A DNA stretch of 36,675 bases. It comes from an uncultured Geobacteraceae bacterium. GTDB taxonomy: Bacteria; Desulfobacterota; Desulfuromonadia; Geobacterales; Pseudopelobacteraceae. The stretch is taken from contig CAJBRY010000680.1 in the NCBI GenBank assembly GCA_903958085.1, positions 1 to 36,675 of the forward strand, given 5' to 3'. The position numbers and the translations under genes were made by a program. Shown piece after piece: positions 8,526 to 16,325 of the stretch. The notes beneath the pieces are model-generated. The model was not told the DNA's origin. It saw only the letters and a program-made list of their open reading frames with translations, and did no database searches. Numbering within the stretch: position 1 is the first letter of the stretch; the number at the start of each line of letters is the position of its first letter.

Positions 8526-8971
8526 AGATCCTTCCCGGCTTTTCGCATCAGCACCTGATTCTTATCAATTTTGATTATGACCCCACCATCAAGGTCAGAG
8601 CCCTCGTTGACAACGTGACCGTCTACAATCGCCATTCTCGTAGAACCCGCGTAATATATCATGGAAACAACGGGGAGGCTAGCCAAAGAACGAGGTGGAG
8701 TGCTCTTGATGTAGGAGGGACCTTTCAAGCTTTTATCTGCGCTGTCCCTATTCGCTTTCGCCGGTTTGGTTACCGGGCATGTACGTCCCGTGAATGTTCT
8801 TAGCGGAGATGGTGTTGTTATGGCGACAGATGGATTGGAAAAACTGATCAGCTCTTTTTCGGAAGGTGTCAGTTCGGAATCCGGAAGTTTCAATAAAAGG
8901 AGTGTAGCTGGAATTGCCATTACGAGGAGCAATGTTAAAACTATTGACACTACAGTCTTGTCCGCTGTCAT
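8507..8971 (-). CDS. mshK: MshK-like pilus accessory protein
   Basis: Small bitopic inner-membrane protein, 154 residues, probably linking the inner-membrane subcomplex to the secretin as PilP or GspB/MshK do. One membrane segment lies near residues 7-28 (VVSIVLTLLLVMAIPATLLLLKL), then a flexible basic linker, then a compact C-terminal domain (MIYYAGSTRMAIVDGHVVNEGSDLDGGVIIKIDKNQVLMRKAGKDLWL) of the type seen in MshK/GspB. It overlaps mshJ by four bases (ATGA) and mshL by 19. The name rests on the C-terminal pattern and operon order. Confidence 0.75.
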   Translation of the reverse strand: MTADKTVVSIVLTLLLVMAIPATLLLLKLPDSELTPSEKELISFSNPSVAITTPSPLRTFTGRTCPVTKPAKANRDSADKSLKGPSYIKSTPPRSLASLPVVSMIYYAGSTRMAIVDGHVVNEGSDLDGGVIIKIDKNQVLMRKAGKDLWLTTE

Positions 8972-9522
8972 GGCTTCTGCTTCTCATTGGCAATTATTTT
9001 GCCGGTGATCTTGTAAGATAGCGCTCCGACTCCTTTTACATCTGACTGTGTTATGGCTATAGCGCTGACAGGGCTTACAGGGAATACGGATCCATGAAGG
9101 GCGCTAATTGTATTCAATACACCGTTAAAATCCGGATTGTTTAAGGTTATAGTGTACTGAATAGAAGATTCACTCCCTTTTTTCTCCAGAGCAGTAATAG
9201 TCATGTCATCGGCATTGAACAAGGTTTTCAGCTCATCTATTTTTTCATAGAGAATCATTTCCGGTGATTTATTTTGTATGTTCCGGGCAAATTGAGACTG
9301 TATTGCTGCTAAAACGGAACGGCGATTTGCACTGGCTTCCCTTACTTTGGAAAGCCCACTCACTGCTCGAGTCAAGTCATCTAGCGTTTTTACCAACTGG
9401 CGATGGCTCCGTTGCTGAATTATGAAAGCAGAAGTCATAACCAGAAGCAATAATGCTGCAATATAAAAACGCCACTTCAACGGTTTTAGGCTGTATTCAT
9501 AACCGTTTCCACTCTGATTCAT
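8968..9522 (-). CDS. mshJ: PilO/MshJ-like pilus assembly protein
   Basis: Predicted inner-membrane alignment-complex protein partnering with MshI, like PilO with PilN. The 184 residues show a short basic N-terminus, a membrane helix near residues 17-35 (FYIAALLLLVMTSAFII), a heptad-like helical region (QLVKTLDDLTRAVSGLSKVREAS), and a C-terminal ferredoxin-like region of alternating strands and helices. The ATG shares one base with the mshI stop (TGATG), and the mshJ stop overlaps the mshK start. The family is inferred from size, topology and position; sequence identity in this family is low. Confidence 0.72.
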   Translation of the reverse strand: MNQSGNGYEYSLKPLKWRFYIAALLLLVMTSAFIIQQRSHRQLVKTLDDLTRAVSGLSKVREASANRRSVLAAIQSQFARNIQNKSPEMILYEKIDELKTLFNADDMTITALEKKGSESSIQYTITLNNPDFNGVLNTISALHGSVFPVSPVSAIAITQSDVKGVGALSYKITGKIIANEKQKP

Positions 9523-10901
9523 CAGGGGCCTCGTCTCCCACCGTTGTAGCGTGCCTGAATGCTGAAGTTTTTTTGTTTTATGTCAACTTTACCTGATAGC
9601 ACAGCATAACCCGGGAGGGCTCCAATTAGTGCTACAAGTTTTTCATAATTGCCCTGAGTGGCACTATAGGCTGAAGAGATTATTGCACCTTCAATCTGGA
9701 GATTGAGTCCACCTTCTCCGTTCTGAATAGTGACAGCCTTGATAATATAATCTCCAGATTGTGGCAGATTAAGCTCTGCCAGGGCAACTGCAGGATTGAG
9801 CGAAGAATTGTGTATTTTAACTAATTCAAGTGGCTGTTTAAGTTGAGTTACATCTGAATCGAGCTTTCTAAAGGTCGCCAGTTCGTTCGCTGAGCCACTT
9901 AGTTCAGTTCTCATTCTGCCCGCTTCGGTTTTGAGTTCGTTTATAGCAAGTTGCTCATTCACCAGTAACATTGCCAAAACCATTATTATGGCAACAATTA
10001 TAAGAGTTGCTGTGGTGAGTAGCTTTCTATGTAAAATAGACGAGGCATAGTCTGACGGCAGAATATTGGCGATATTGGGGGATTCCACAGAATGCAGGGC
10101 GCTTGCTATCGGAGCCAGATAATTCTGAATTATGTCGGATGGCGTATCTGCCAACTGCGGTGGCAATTCCTCCCTGAATGGAACAGAAACGGGAGGTAGA
10201 AAATGTCCGGCCAAGCTGGCTGGATTCAAATATACCGTTTGAATCGGGCGTAAACGCAATGACTGGATGCAGTAGTCAAGCGTCATGTTGATGTTATTTA
10301 TGTCTTCTGGAAGAAGGTTGTTGTCGAGTGAAGGAGTTTTTCTGATAAATGCCAATTCGCTGTTTTCAGAAACAAGATGGAGTTTCTCTCCCGGAAGGTT
10401 TGCGATAAATATGCGAGGTTGCCAGAAATCAGGACTGCAAGTGGTAAGAGCCAGTCTAAAAATCGAATAAGGGGCGGCAAAGATGCAAGATACTTTGATT
10501 CCAAAATGGCTAATCTGGTGGATTAAATCAGACAGAAAATTGTCTGGATAGCTAAAAACAGCAATCTTGCAATGCGGTTTGCCTTCAATGCTGGACTCAC
10601 CGATTATGTTGTGAAAAAAGCTGAATGAGGTCAGATCCGGGTGGGCATTTCTAATTTCATTGCCAACAAGTTTGTCATAAAATTTACCAGCGGCAGGAGG
10701 TAAATGAACCGTGTCCTGATAAAATATCGGTGGGTTGCAGCAGATAATGCAACTTTTTTCCTTGCAGTTGGAGAGGTAGTCGTAAAATTCCTCTAATTGA
10801 AGAGTCAGAGCGTACTTTATCTCTACCGAATTACCGGCAAGACGAACCTTTACAGCCTGTATGATCGACCCGTCGAAGTAGAAGGAAAGTACGTTACTCA
10901 T
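9522..10901 (-). CDS. mshI: MshI-like protein (PilM-like plus PilN-like fusion)
   Basis: First gene of the pilus assembly operon. The 459-residue product joins an N-terminal cytoplasmic region resembling a degenerate PilM actin-like fold (VLSFYFDGSIIQAVKV at the start) to a PilN-like half. The PilN half has a membrane helix near residues 292-312 (LLTTATLIIVAIIMVLAMLLV), a predicted coiled coil (NELKTEAGRMRTELSGSANELATFRKLDSDV) and a C-terminal small domain. It would recruit MshE on the cytoplasmic side and bind MshJ in the periplasm. It lies 99 bases after the helicase gene. Only weak promoter-like boxes are visible in that gap. Confidence 0.75.
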   Translation of the reverse strand: MSNVLSFYFDGSIIQAVKVRLAGNSVEIKYALTLQLEEFYDYLSNCKEKSCIICCNPPIFYQDTVHLPPAAGKFYDKLVGNEIRNAHPDLTSFSFFHNIIGESSIEGKPHCKIAVFSYPDNFLSDLIHQISHFGIKVSCIFAAPYSIFRLALTTCSPDFWQPRIFIANLPGEKLHLVSENSELAFIRKTPSLDNNLLPEDINNINMTLDYCIQSLRLRPIQTVYLNPASLAGHFLPPVSVPFREELPPQLADTPSDIIQNYLAPIASALHSVESPNIANILPSDYASSILHRKLLTTATLIIVAIIMVLAMLLVNEQLAINELKTEAGRMRTELSGSANELATFRKLDSDVTQLKQPLELVKIHNSSLNPAVALAELNLPQSGDYIIKAVTIQNGEGGLNLQIEGAIISSAYSATQGNYEKLVALIGALPGYAVLSGKVDIKQKNFSIQARYNGGRRGP

Positions 10902-11000
10902 GCCAAACTCACTGATGAATTTAAGGTCGCAATACCAACATCCACGCCTTGAATAGCATGAAATATAACTTTAAACTACTGTTTTTATGCAAGTATTGTT

Positions 11001-13247
11001 CTATGCCCGTTCCAAGCCTGCGAATTGCAACATAAGTTTCTTCGGGCCGAACGAGTTAAACCATACGATAACCTTCCGGGCGTCGCCCTCTCCCTCGACT
11101 TTTCTTATCGTGCCGACGCCAAACTTGCTGTGTCGCACCTTCAGGCCAATGCAAACCCCATCATTTTCGTCAGAAGGTTCCGGGATTACTTCAACGTCGT
11201 TATTTTTGTCTGAAATAATGGACGAAAGATTATGTTCTTGAGTGGCAACAACTCCTCGATAAGCCAGGTTAGCTTCCCGTTTATTACATTCAGCACGATA
11301 GTTCCCCTCAATTTTGCCATGATCATCAGCATCTTCTGCGAGCAACTCCTGTGGGATATCCTTTAAAAATCGCGATGGAGGATTTTGCTGTTCCTGCCCA
11401 AACAGATATCTCCGCTTGGCATTAAGCAGATAAAGACGCTCACGGGCGCGGGTCATGCCGACATAGCAGAGACGGCGTTCCTCCTCCATTCCGTCAAGAT
11501 CGTCCAGTGAGCGAACGTGTGGAAATAAGCGTTCCTCCATGCCGATCATGAAAACTGCTTTAAACTCCAGGCCCTTTGCGGCGTGGAGGGTCATGAGGGT
11601 AACGGATGGTGTGCCAATCTCTCCTTGTTCAAGGTCTGAAACCAGAGATACCTGTTCCAGAAATTCTGATAGTCCGGCATCAGGATTCTTTTCGCTGAAT
11701 TCCTCAATTGCCGCAATAAGTTGTTCCAGGTTTTCCAGACGCTCGGCATCGTCCGGATCTCGGCTATTTTTCATTTTCTCCAGATAGCCGCTCTCCCGCA
11801 TGACCGATCTTGCCAGTCCAGCCAGGCTGTTGCAGAGAGCGGTTTCTCTAAAGCCGTCAAGCAAGGCGACAAAGGCTGTCACCTTGCCGCGAGGCGAGGC
11901 GCTTAACAGGCCATCTCTGGTGGCATTCTGTAGAGCATCAAAAAATGTCCCGCCATTCTGAAAGGCCTGAGATGAGATCTTGTCCACTGTTGCATTTCCG
12001 ATGCCGCGAGCCGGAACATTGATTATCCGCTTCAGTGAAACTTCATCTGCCGGGTTATCGAGCACACGGAGATAGGCAAGAATGTCCTTAACCTCCATGC
12101 GGGAATAAAAGCGAACACCACCAACGATGTGATAAGCAAGTGCACTGCCGACAAGTGTCTCTTCAATCAGCCGAGATTGAGCATTGGTGCGGTAGAAAAC
12201 AGCCATCTCTTCCAAGGGAATACTACCGTTTCTCAGGCGCATTATCTCACGGCTTACAAAACGTGCTTCCTCACGATCAGACTCGACCCTTTCGTAGCGG
12301 ATTGGCTCTCCTTGAGGGTTTTCCGTCCAGAGAGTTTTCCCCTTACGCCCAAAATTTTGCTTAACTACCTCACCGGCTGCCTTCAGGATAGTTGCGGTGG
12401 AGCGGTAGTTCTGTTCGAGGCGAATGATTTTCACACCGGGAAAATCTTTTTCAAATTCAAGAATGTTACGGATGTCAGCGCCGCGCCAGGAATAAATGGA
12501 TTGGTCATCATCCCCCACAACACACAGGTTCTGTCGCTCACCGGCCAACAATCGGATCAGATTGTACTGCACCGGATTGGTGTCCTGATATTCGTCAACC
12601 AGCAACCACTGGAAGCGTTCACGATAATAATTTCTGACTTCGGGGAAGTGATTAAGCAGGTGCACCGTCTGAATCATCATGTCGCCAAAATCGAGAGCGT
12701 TGCACTTTTTGAGGCGCTGCTGGTAAACAGTGTAAATCTCGACCACTTTCTGGTTATATACATCGCCTGGGGAGATTGAACCGATATCTTCTGGAAAGAG
12801 CCCACGATTCTTGAAGTCATCAATACGTCCGGAAACAGCTTTCACAGAATAGCGTTTTTCGTCCAGGTTCATCTCAGCAATTACGTCCTTGAGAAGTCGC
12901 TCGCTGTCGCGGTCATCATAAATTGCAAAAGACGATTGAAAACCGAGATGGTGTATATCTCTACGCAGGATGCGGCCGCAAGCAGCATGAAAAGTTGATA
13001 TCAGCGGCAGCCCCCCCCCGCCGAGTAGTTTCCCAACTCGTTCCTCCATCTCTTTTGCCGCCTTATTTGTAAAGGTTACCGCCATGATATTCCACGGGCG
13101 TACTCCACGTTCACGGATCAGGTGAGCAATACGGTGAGTAATAACTCGGGTTTTGCCAGAACCGGCCCCAGCCAGGATTAACAGTGCCCCTTCGCCATGC
13201 AGTACGGCTTCTTTTTGGGGCGTATTGAGATTTTTTAGAAGATCCAT
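11001..13247 (-). CDS. pcrA: ATP-dependent DNA helicase, UvrD/PcrA family
   Basis: Superfamily 1 3'-5' helicase acting in nucleotide excision repair, mismatch repair and clearing of replication conflicts. All main motifs are visible: Q-motif NTPQKEAVLHGEG, motif I AGAGSGKT (Lys32), motif Ia AVTFTNKAAKEM, motif II VDEYQDTN, motif III VVGDDDQSIYSWRGA, motif V VTLMTLHAAKGLEF and motif VI YVGMTRARERLY. The C-terminal GLKVRHSKFGVGTIRKVEGEG is the PcrA/UvrD tail. I start at the ATG at 13247 (MDLLKNLN) by family comparison; no start has a convincing ribosome site, and a TTG at 13283 adds 12 residues. A run of nine G lies between motifs Ia and Ib (LLGGGGLP). UvrD and PcrA are hard to tell apart here. 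Confidence 0.93.
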   Translation of the reverse strand: MDLLKNLNTPQKEAVLHGEGALLILAGAGSGKTRVITHRIAHLIRERGVRPWNIMAVTFTNKAAKEMEERVGKLLGGGGLPLISTFHAACGRILRRDIHHLGFQSSFAIYDDRDSERLLKDVIAEMNLDEKRYSVKAVSGRIDDFKNRGLFPEDIGSISPGDVYNQKVVEIYTVYQQRLKKCNALDFGDMMIQTVHLLNHFPEVRNYYRERFQWLLVDEYQDTNPVQYNLIRLLAGERQNLCVVGDDDQSIYSWRGADIRNILEFEKDFPGVKIIRLEQNYRSTATILKAAGEVVKQNFGRKGKTLWTENPQGEPIRYERVESDREEARFVSREIMRLRNGSIPLEEMAVFYRTNAQSRLIEETLVGSALAYHIVGGVRFYSRMEVKDILAYLRVLDNPADEVSLKRIINVPARGIGNATVDKISSQAFQNGGTFFDALQNATRDGLLSASPRGKVTAFVALLDGFRETALCNSLAGLARSVMRESGYLEKMKNSRDPDDAERLENLEQLIAAIEEFSEKNPDAGLSEFLEQVSLVSDLEQGEIGTPSVTLMTLHAAKGLEFKAVFMIGMEERLFPHVRSLDDLDGMEEERRLCYVGMTRARERLYLLNAKRRYLFGQEQQNPPSRFLKDIPQELLAEDADDHGKIEGNYRAECNKREANLAYRGVVATQEHNLSSIISDKNNDVEVIPEPSDENDGVCIGLKVRHSKFGVGTIRKVEGEGDARKVIVWFNSFGPKKLMLQFAGLERA
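13011..13019 (-). repeat. G9 homopolymer tract inside the helicase gene
   Basis: Nine consecutive C on the plus strand read as nine G in the coding strand (GGC GGG GGG GGG CTG), encoding LLGGGGLP. It is the longest G/C homopolymer I noticed in the window. Tracts of this length are prone to slippage, and one base gained or lost would truncate the helicase at about residue 90. Confidence 0.8.
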
Positions 13248-13387
13248 GTATTTTGTTTTAGACGTTGAGTGCATGGGCGTCAATTAAAAAAGCCCTGCCT
13301 TTTGTGTGGTATCTTTCTATATGGACTATATGTGTAAACCAGGGAGAGCAGATAATTGAAAACCAGGTTTTAAAACCATATATTTTA

Positions 13388-13417
13388 TTGCAAAATCATG
13401 TAAATAAATGCCATAAT
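13388..13417 (+). promoter_or_regulatory. Possible sigma-70-like promoter for the CoA-transferase genes
   Basis: TTGCAA, an 18-base spacer and CATAAT lie about 90 bases before the first CoA-transferase gene. The surrounding 221-bp divergent gap between the helicase and CoA-transferase genes is AT-rich, so chance matches are easy. I see no other element in the gap that I would name. Confidence 0.3.
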
Positions 13418-13504
13418 AATTAGCAACTGAATGGACTTGATTGTAATAGAATATTGTTTTTCTAAATGACAATGCATTAAAAGCTAAATTTCTGGAGGCA
13501 GGGC

Positions 13505-14197
13505 ATGGCTGTCGTATGTACAGGTATTGAGGATGCCTTGGAAGGGATTCGCGACGGTGCCAGCATAATGGCAGGCGGCTTCGGACTTGTTGGCATTCCG
13601 GAAAAGTTGATACAAGGGATTCGGGATAAAGGCGTTCGGGATCTCACTCTGATTTCCAACAACTGTGGTGTGGACGACTGGGGATTGGGCATTTTGCTTC
13701 AAAACAAGCAGATCAAAAAAATGGTTTCCTCCTACGTCGGCGAAAACAAGGAATTTGAACGACAATATCTGGCTGGTGAGCTGGAGGTAGAACTTGTTCC
13801 ACAGGGGACTCTGGCGGAGAGGATTCGCGCAGGTGGAGCCGGCATACCGGCATTTTACACACCTGCCGGTGTTGGTACACCAATTGCGGAGGGGCGCGAA
13901 ACGCGTATCTTTGACGGCAAGGAATTTCTGCTTGAGACTGGACTCAAAGCGGATTTTGCGCTTATCAAGGCGTGGAAAGGAGATCGTTTCGGCAATCTCG
14001 TCTACCGTAAGACGGCGCGCAACTTTAATCCGATGATGGCGGCAGCTGGAAGGACAACTATTGCCGAGGTGGAAGAACTGCTTGAATCAGGAGAGCTAGA
14101 CCCGGATCAGATTCACACGCCAAGCGTTTATGTACAGCGAATTTTTGCCTGTAGTGACCACGAAAAACGCATTGAGCGACGAACCGTCCGAAAATAG
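13505..14197 (+). CDS. 3-oxoacid CoA-transferase, subunit A
   Basis: Alpha subunit of a two-chain family I CoA-transferase (ScoA/AtoD/PcaI type) that moves CoA between succinyl-CoA or acetyl-CoA and a 3-oxo or short-chain acid. The 230-residue length is standard. The CoA-binding motif [13 protein letters not shown] lies at about residues 20-32. Other typical stretches are [72 protein letters not shown], and [26 protein letters not shown] lies just upstream of the ATG. It is followed after 12 bases by subunit B. The acid substrate cannot be told from sequence; a succinyl-CoA:acetoacetate or acetate role is plausible in this lineage. Confidence 0.92.
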   Translation: MAVVCTGIEDALEGIRDGASIMAGGFGLVGIPEKLIQGIRDKGVRDLTLISNNCGVDDWGLGILLQNKQIKKMVSSYVGENKEFERQYLAGELEVELVPQGTLAERIRAGGAGIPAFYTPAGVGTPIAEGRETRIFDGKEFLLETGLKADFALIKAWKGDRFGNLVYRKTARNFNPMMAAAGRTTIAEVEELLESGELDPDQIHTPSVYVQRIFACSDHEKRIERRTVRK

Positions 14198-14209
14198 AAA
14201 GGGAAATCT

Positions 14210-14839
14210 ATGGCTTTAACGAGAGAGGAAATGGCTCAAAGAGCTGCCCAGGAAATAGAGGATGGTTATTATGTAAATCTGGGAATAGGCATGCCAACCC
14301 TGGTGGCAAATTATATAACCAAAGGGAAAAGAGTGGTACTTCAGTCGGAAAACGGCTTGCTCGGCATCGGCCCCTACCCGGCTGAAAATGAAGTTGACCC
14401 TGATCTGATCAACGCTGGCAAAGAAACTATAACTATGATTCCGGGTTCTTGCATATTCAGCAGTGCAGAATCCTTTGCCATGATACGTGGCGGCCATATC
14501 GATCTGGCAATTCTCGGTGGCATGGAGGCTTCTGCCTCGGGAGATCTTGCCAACTGGGTAATTCCCGGTAAAATGGTCAAAGGAATGGGTGGAGCGATGG
14601 ACCTTGTGCACGGGGCCAAGCGGATTGTAGTCCTGATGGAACATTGCAACAAACAGGGGGAAACCAAAATACTTGATAATTGCACCCTGCCGTTAACAGG
14701 GCGCGGTGTGATAAATAGGATTATTACCGATCGCGCTGTTCTGGATGTTACTCCAAAAGGTTTGCGCCTGGTCGAAACCGCGCCTGGTTATACACCTGCC
14801 GACATTCAGGCCTGTAGCGAGCCAAAGTTGATCATGTAA
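14210..14839 (+). CDS. 3-oxoacid CoA-transferase, subunit B
   Basis: Beta subunit carrying the catalytic glutamate. The 209-residue protein contains [12 protein letters not shown] and the active-site motif [12 protein letters not shown], where Glu47 should form the glutamyl-CoA thioester. Further family stretches are [45 protein letters not shown] and [40 protein letters not shown] precedes the ATG. It is paired with subunit A in a two-gene unit and ends 28 bases from the convergent GGDEF gene, with no clear terminator between them. Confidence 0.93.
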   Translation: MALTREEMAQRAAQEIEDGYYVNLGIGMPTLVANYITKGKRVVLQSENGLLGIGPYPAENEVDPDLINAGKETITMIPGSCIFSSAESFAMIRGGHIDLAILGGMEASASGDLANWVIPGKMVKGMGGAMDLVHGAKRIVVLMEHCNKQGETKILDNCTLPLTGRGVINRIITDRAVLDVTPKGLRLVETAPGYTPADIQACSEPKLIM

Positions 14840-14867
14840 ATCTCTGCTACTTATGCCGATTTGATTG

Positions 14868-16103
14868 TTATGATAAACATACTTGATTCCTGCCCAGATT
14901 CTTTGCTTTGTAGAGAGCTTTGTCGGCTGCTTTCAGGACATACTGTGATGTTGGAAGCGCCTCTCCTCGTTCAGCAACGCCGATACTTATTGTGACAGAA
15001 ACAGTTGACGATTTCGTGCCATTATTTCGTTGCTTTGCCCCATTGTTTTTATCTTTAGGCCTTTCAGGGCTCCGTATGGAAAGTTTATATTCAGCTATTG
15101 CCTTTCTCACCTTCTCCAGTTCGGGAATAGCTTCTTTGGAGCTTTTGCCTGGGAACAGAATTGTGAATTCTTCACCACCGTAACGAAAAGGTTTGCCGCC
15201 TCCTCCCACTCCCATCATCAGGTGGGCCACTGCCTTCAATACCTGATCACCAACATCGTGGCCGTAGCTATCATTGAATTTCTTAAAATGATCCACATCC
15301 AGCATGGCAAGAGCATATCTGCTGCCAAGTCCGTTCAGACTTTCGTTAAGTGAGCGGCGGGACGGGAGACCGGTCAACTCGTCTTTGAAGGCCATGTTAT
15401 ATGAATCCCGGATTACTCCAAGTGTTAGTATGCTCACACCTGTGGTTGTGAAAAGAGTAAATATGTGCGGTGAGTTAGTCCTGTTGGCAGCAATCAGGAA
15501 AGCTATAAGTGCTCCAAAGAGGCTCGCATCTATGAGTGTCTGACGAAATATTGCGAATAGACCGATAACTATCAGAGAAAAAAGACCTATCAGTAATGAT
15601 GGTTGTGTAAGCAGATTGGGGGCAAGCATATCAGGCAGTCCCAAATTAGCAGCAAGTACCGGCAGAGAAAATATGAAATTGTATTTGAAAAACCAGAAGG
15701 CAATGAAAAACTGAACTGCAAGAAAAGAATAACGAACTCTTGCAGCCGCCGTGAATACTCCGCGCTCCTTCATGGCCGCCACCAAAGCCATGTTGAAAGG
15801 GATCAACAGGATGATTGCCTGATAAAGCTTGTTTAGGGTGAATTCGATTTGTTGTTCGGAAAGGTATGTTCTGGAAATCCAGCAGAATGTGCCGAGCAGC
15901 AGAATGGCTATGAAAGGCCGGCCTCGGTGAAAGTGTATGGAGAGAAAAATCCCAAGAACAGATACAAGGTATGGTGCTATCAGGAAAAGTTTATACCCAT
16001 CTTGAGACATCCTTGATAGATATTGAACTGAAAAACCTGCAGCAAACAATAACACTACAGGCACGGAAAATATTTTCAGTTTATTGGCTACTACCCAAAA
16101 CAT
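14868..16103 (-). CDS. Membrane-bound GGDEF diguanylate cyclase
   Basis: Predicted enzyme making c-di-GMP from two GTP. The 411-residue protein has about eight hydrophobic segments in its first 235 residues (for example VPVVLLFAAGFSVQYL and PFIAILLLGTFCWI), forming a membrane sensor region with no named domain I recognise. A full-length GGDEF domain follows: DELTGLPSRRSLNE, LAMLDVDHFKKFNDSYGHDVGDQVLKAVA, FRYGGEEFTILFPG (GGEEF near 308) and VTISIGVAERGE. The bases for catalysis are intact. The inhibitory RxxD site that normally lies just before GGEEF is absent (a glycine run is there instead), so product inhibition is probably lost. AAAGGGG lies upstream of the ATG. Its product could act on motility or pili. 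Confidence 0.9.
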   Translation of the reverse strand: MFWVVANKLKIFSVPVVLLFAAGFSVQYLSRMSQDGYKLFLIAPYLVSVLGIFLSIHFHRGRPFIAILLLGTFCWISRTYLSEQQIEFTLNKLYQAIILLIPFNMALVAAMKERGVFTAAARVRYSFLAVQFFIAFWFFKYNFIFSLPVLAANLGLPDMLAPNLLTQPSLLIGLFSLIVIGLFAIFRQTLIDASLFGALIAFLIAANRTNSPHIFTLFTTTGVSILTLGVIRDSYNMAFKDELTGLPSRRSLNESLNGLGSRYALAMLDVDHFKKFNDSYGHDVGDQVLKAVAHLMMGVGGGGKPFRYGGEEFTILFPGKSSKEAIPELEKVRKAIAEYKLSIRSPERPKDKNNGAKQRNNGTKSSTVSVTISIGVAERGEALPTSQYVLKAADKALYKAKNLGRNQVCLS

Positions 16104-16199
16104 CAGCTAATACCCCTTTCACAAATTCAATACATGCATATTCCTACAATATTTGCGGCGGATTTTGATGCAACTGTCGCGAAGTCCATTGTGGTTTTG

Positions 16200-16228
16200 A
16201 TTATGAGTGCCATACAGGGAATTGTCAA
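16200..16228 (-). promoter_or_regulatory. Sigma-70-like promoter of the GGDEF gene
   Basis: On the minus strand there is a perfect TTGACA, a 17-base spacer and CATAAT (five of six). The predicted start near 16193 gives a leader of about 90 bases. I looked for a GEMM c-di-GMP riboswitch in that leader and saw none of its conserved core. The element lies in a 222-bp divergent gap with a plus-strand promoter close by. Confidence 0.65.
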
Positions 16229-16260
16229 TCCGCTTTAATAATCGATAATAGTGTCATTGA

Positions 16261-16289
16261 TTGCCTTCATTTTGCTCGTGTGCTAAAAT
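16261..16289 (+). promoter_or_regulatory. Sigma-70-like promoter of the HEAT-like/gpsA genes
   Basis: TTGCCT, a 17-base spacer and TAAAAT (five of six) end 36 bases before the chosen ATG at 16326. It points away from the GGDEF promoter, and the two -35 boxes are only about 33 bases apart, so a shared regulator could affect both genes. Confidence 0.55.
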
Positions 16290-16325
16290 CCCAACTTGAT
16301 TTACAATTGAATGAGGAAAAGAAAT

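Noticed and set aside
8209-8574. 121-residue plus-strand ORF over the secretin start
   Set aside because: Antisense to the mshL signal and Pro-rich linker; the GGGG-rich translation is the complement of that linker.
10902-11000. Sigma-54-like TGGATGTTGGTATTGC (minus strand) before mshI
   Set aside because: The distance between GG and GC is 11 bases, not 10, and the -24 part matches poorly. A weak TTGCAT/TTATAT pair is also present but below what I would call.
12129-12779. 216-residue plus-strand ORF inside the helicase gene
   Set aside because: Antisense shadow of helicase motifs II to IV; no independent support.
14216-14644. 142-residue minus-strand ORF inside CoA-transferase subunit B
   Set aside because: It is the antisense shadow of a well-conserved gene and shows no recognisable protein pattern or ribosome site.
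16104-16199. Possible c-di-GMP (GEMM) riboswitch in the GGDEF leader
   Set aside because: None of the conserved GEMM core words is present, and the pairing needed for the two helices was not found.
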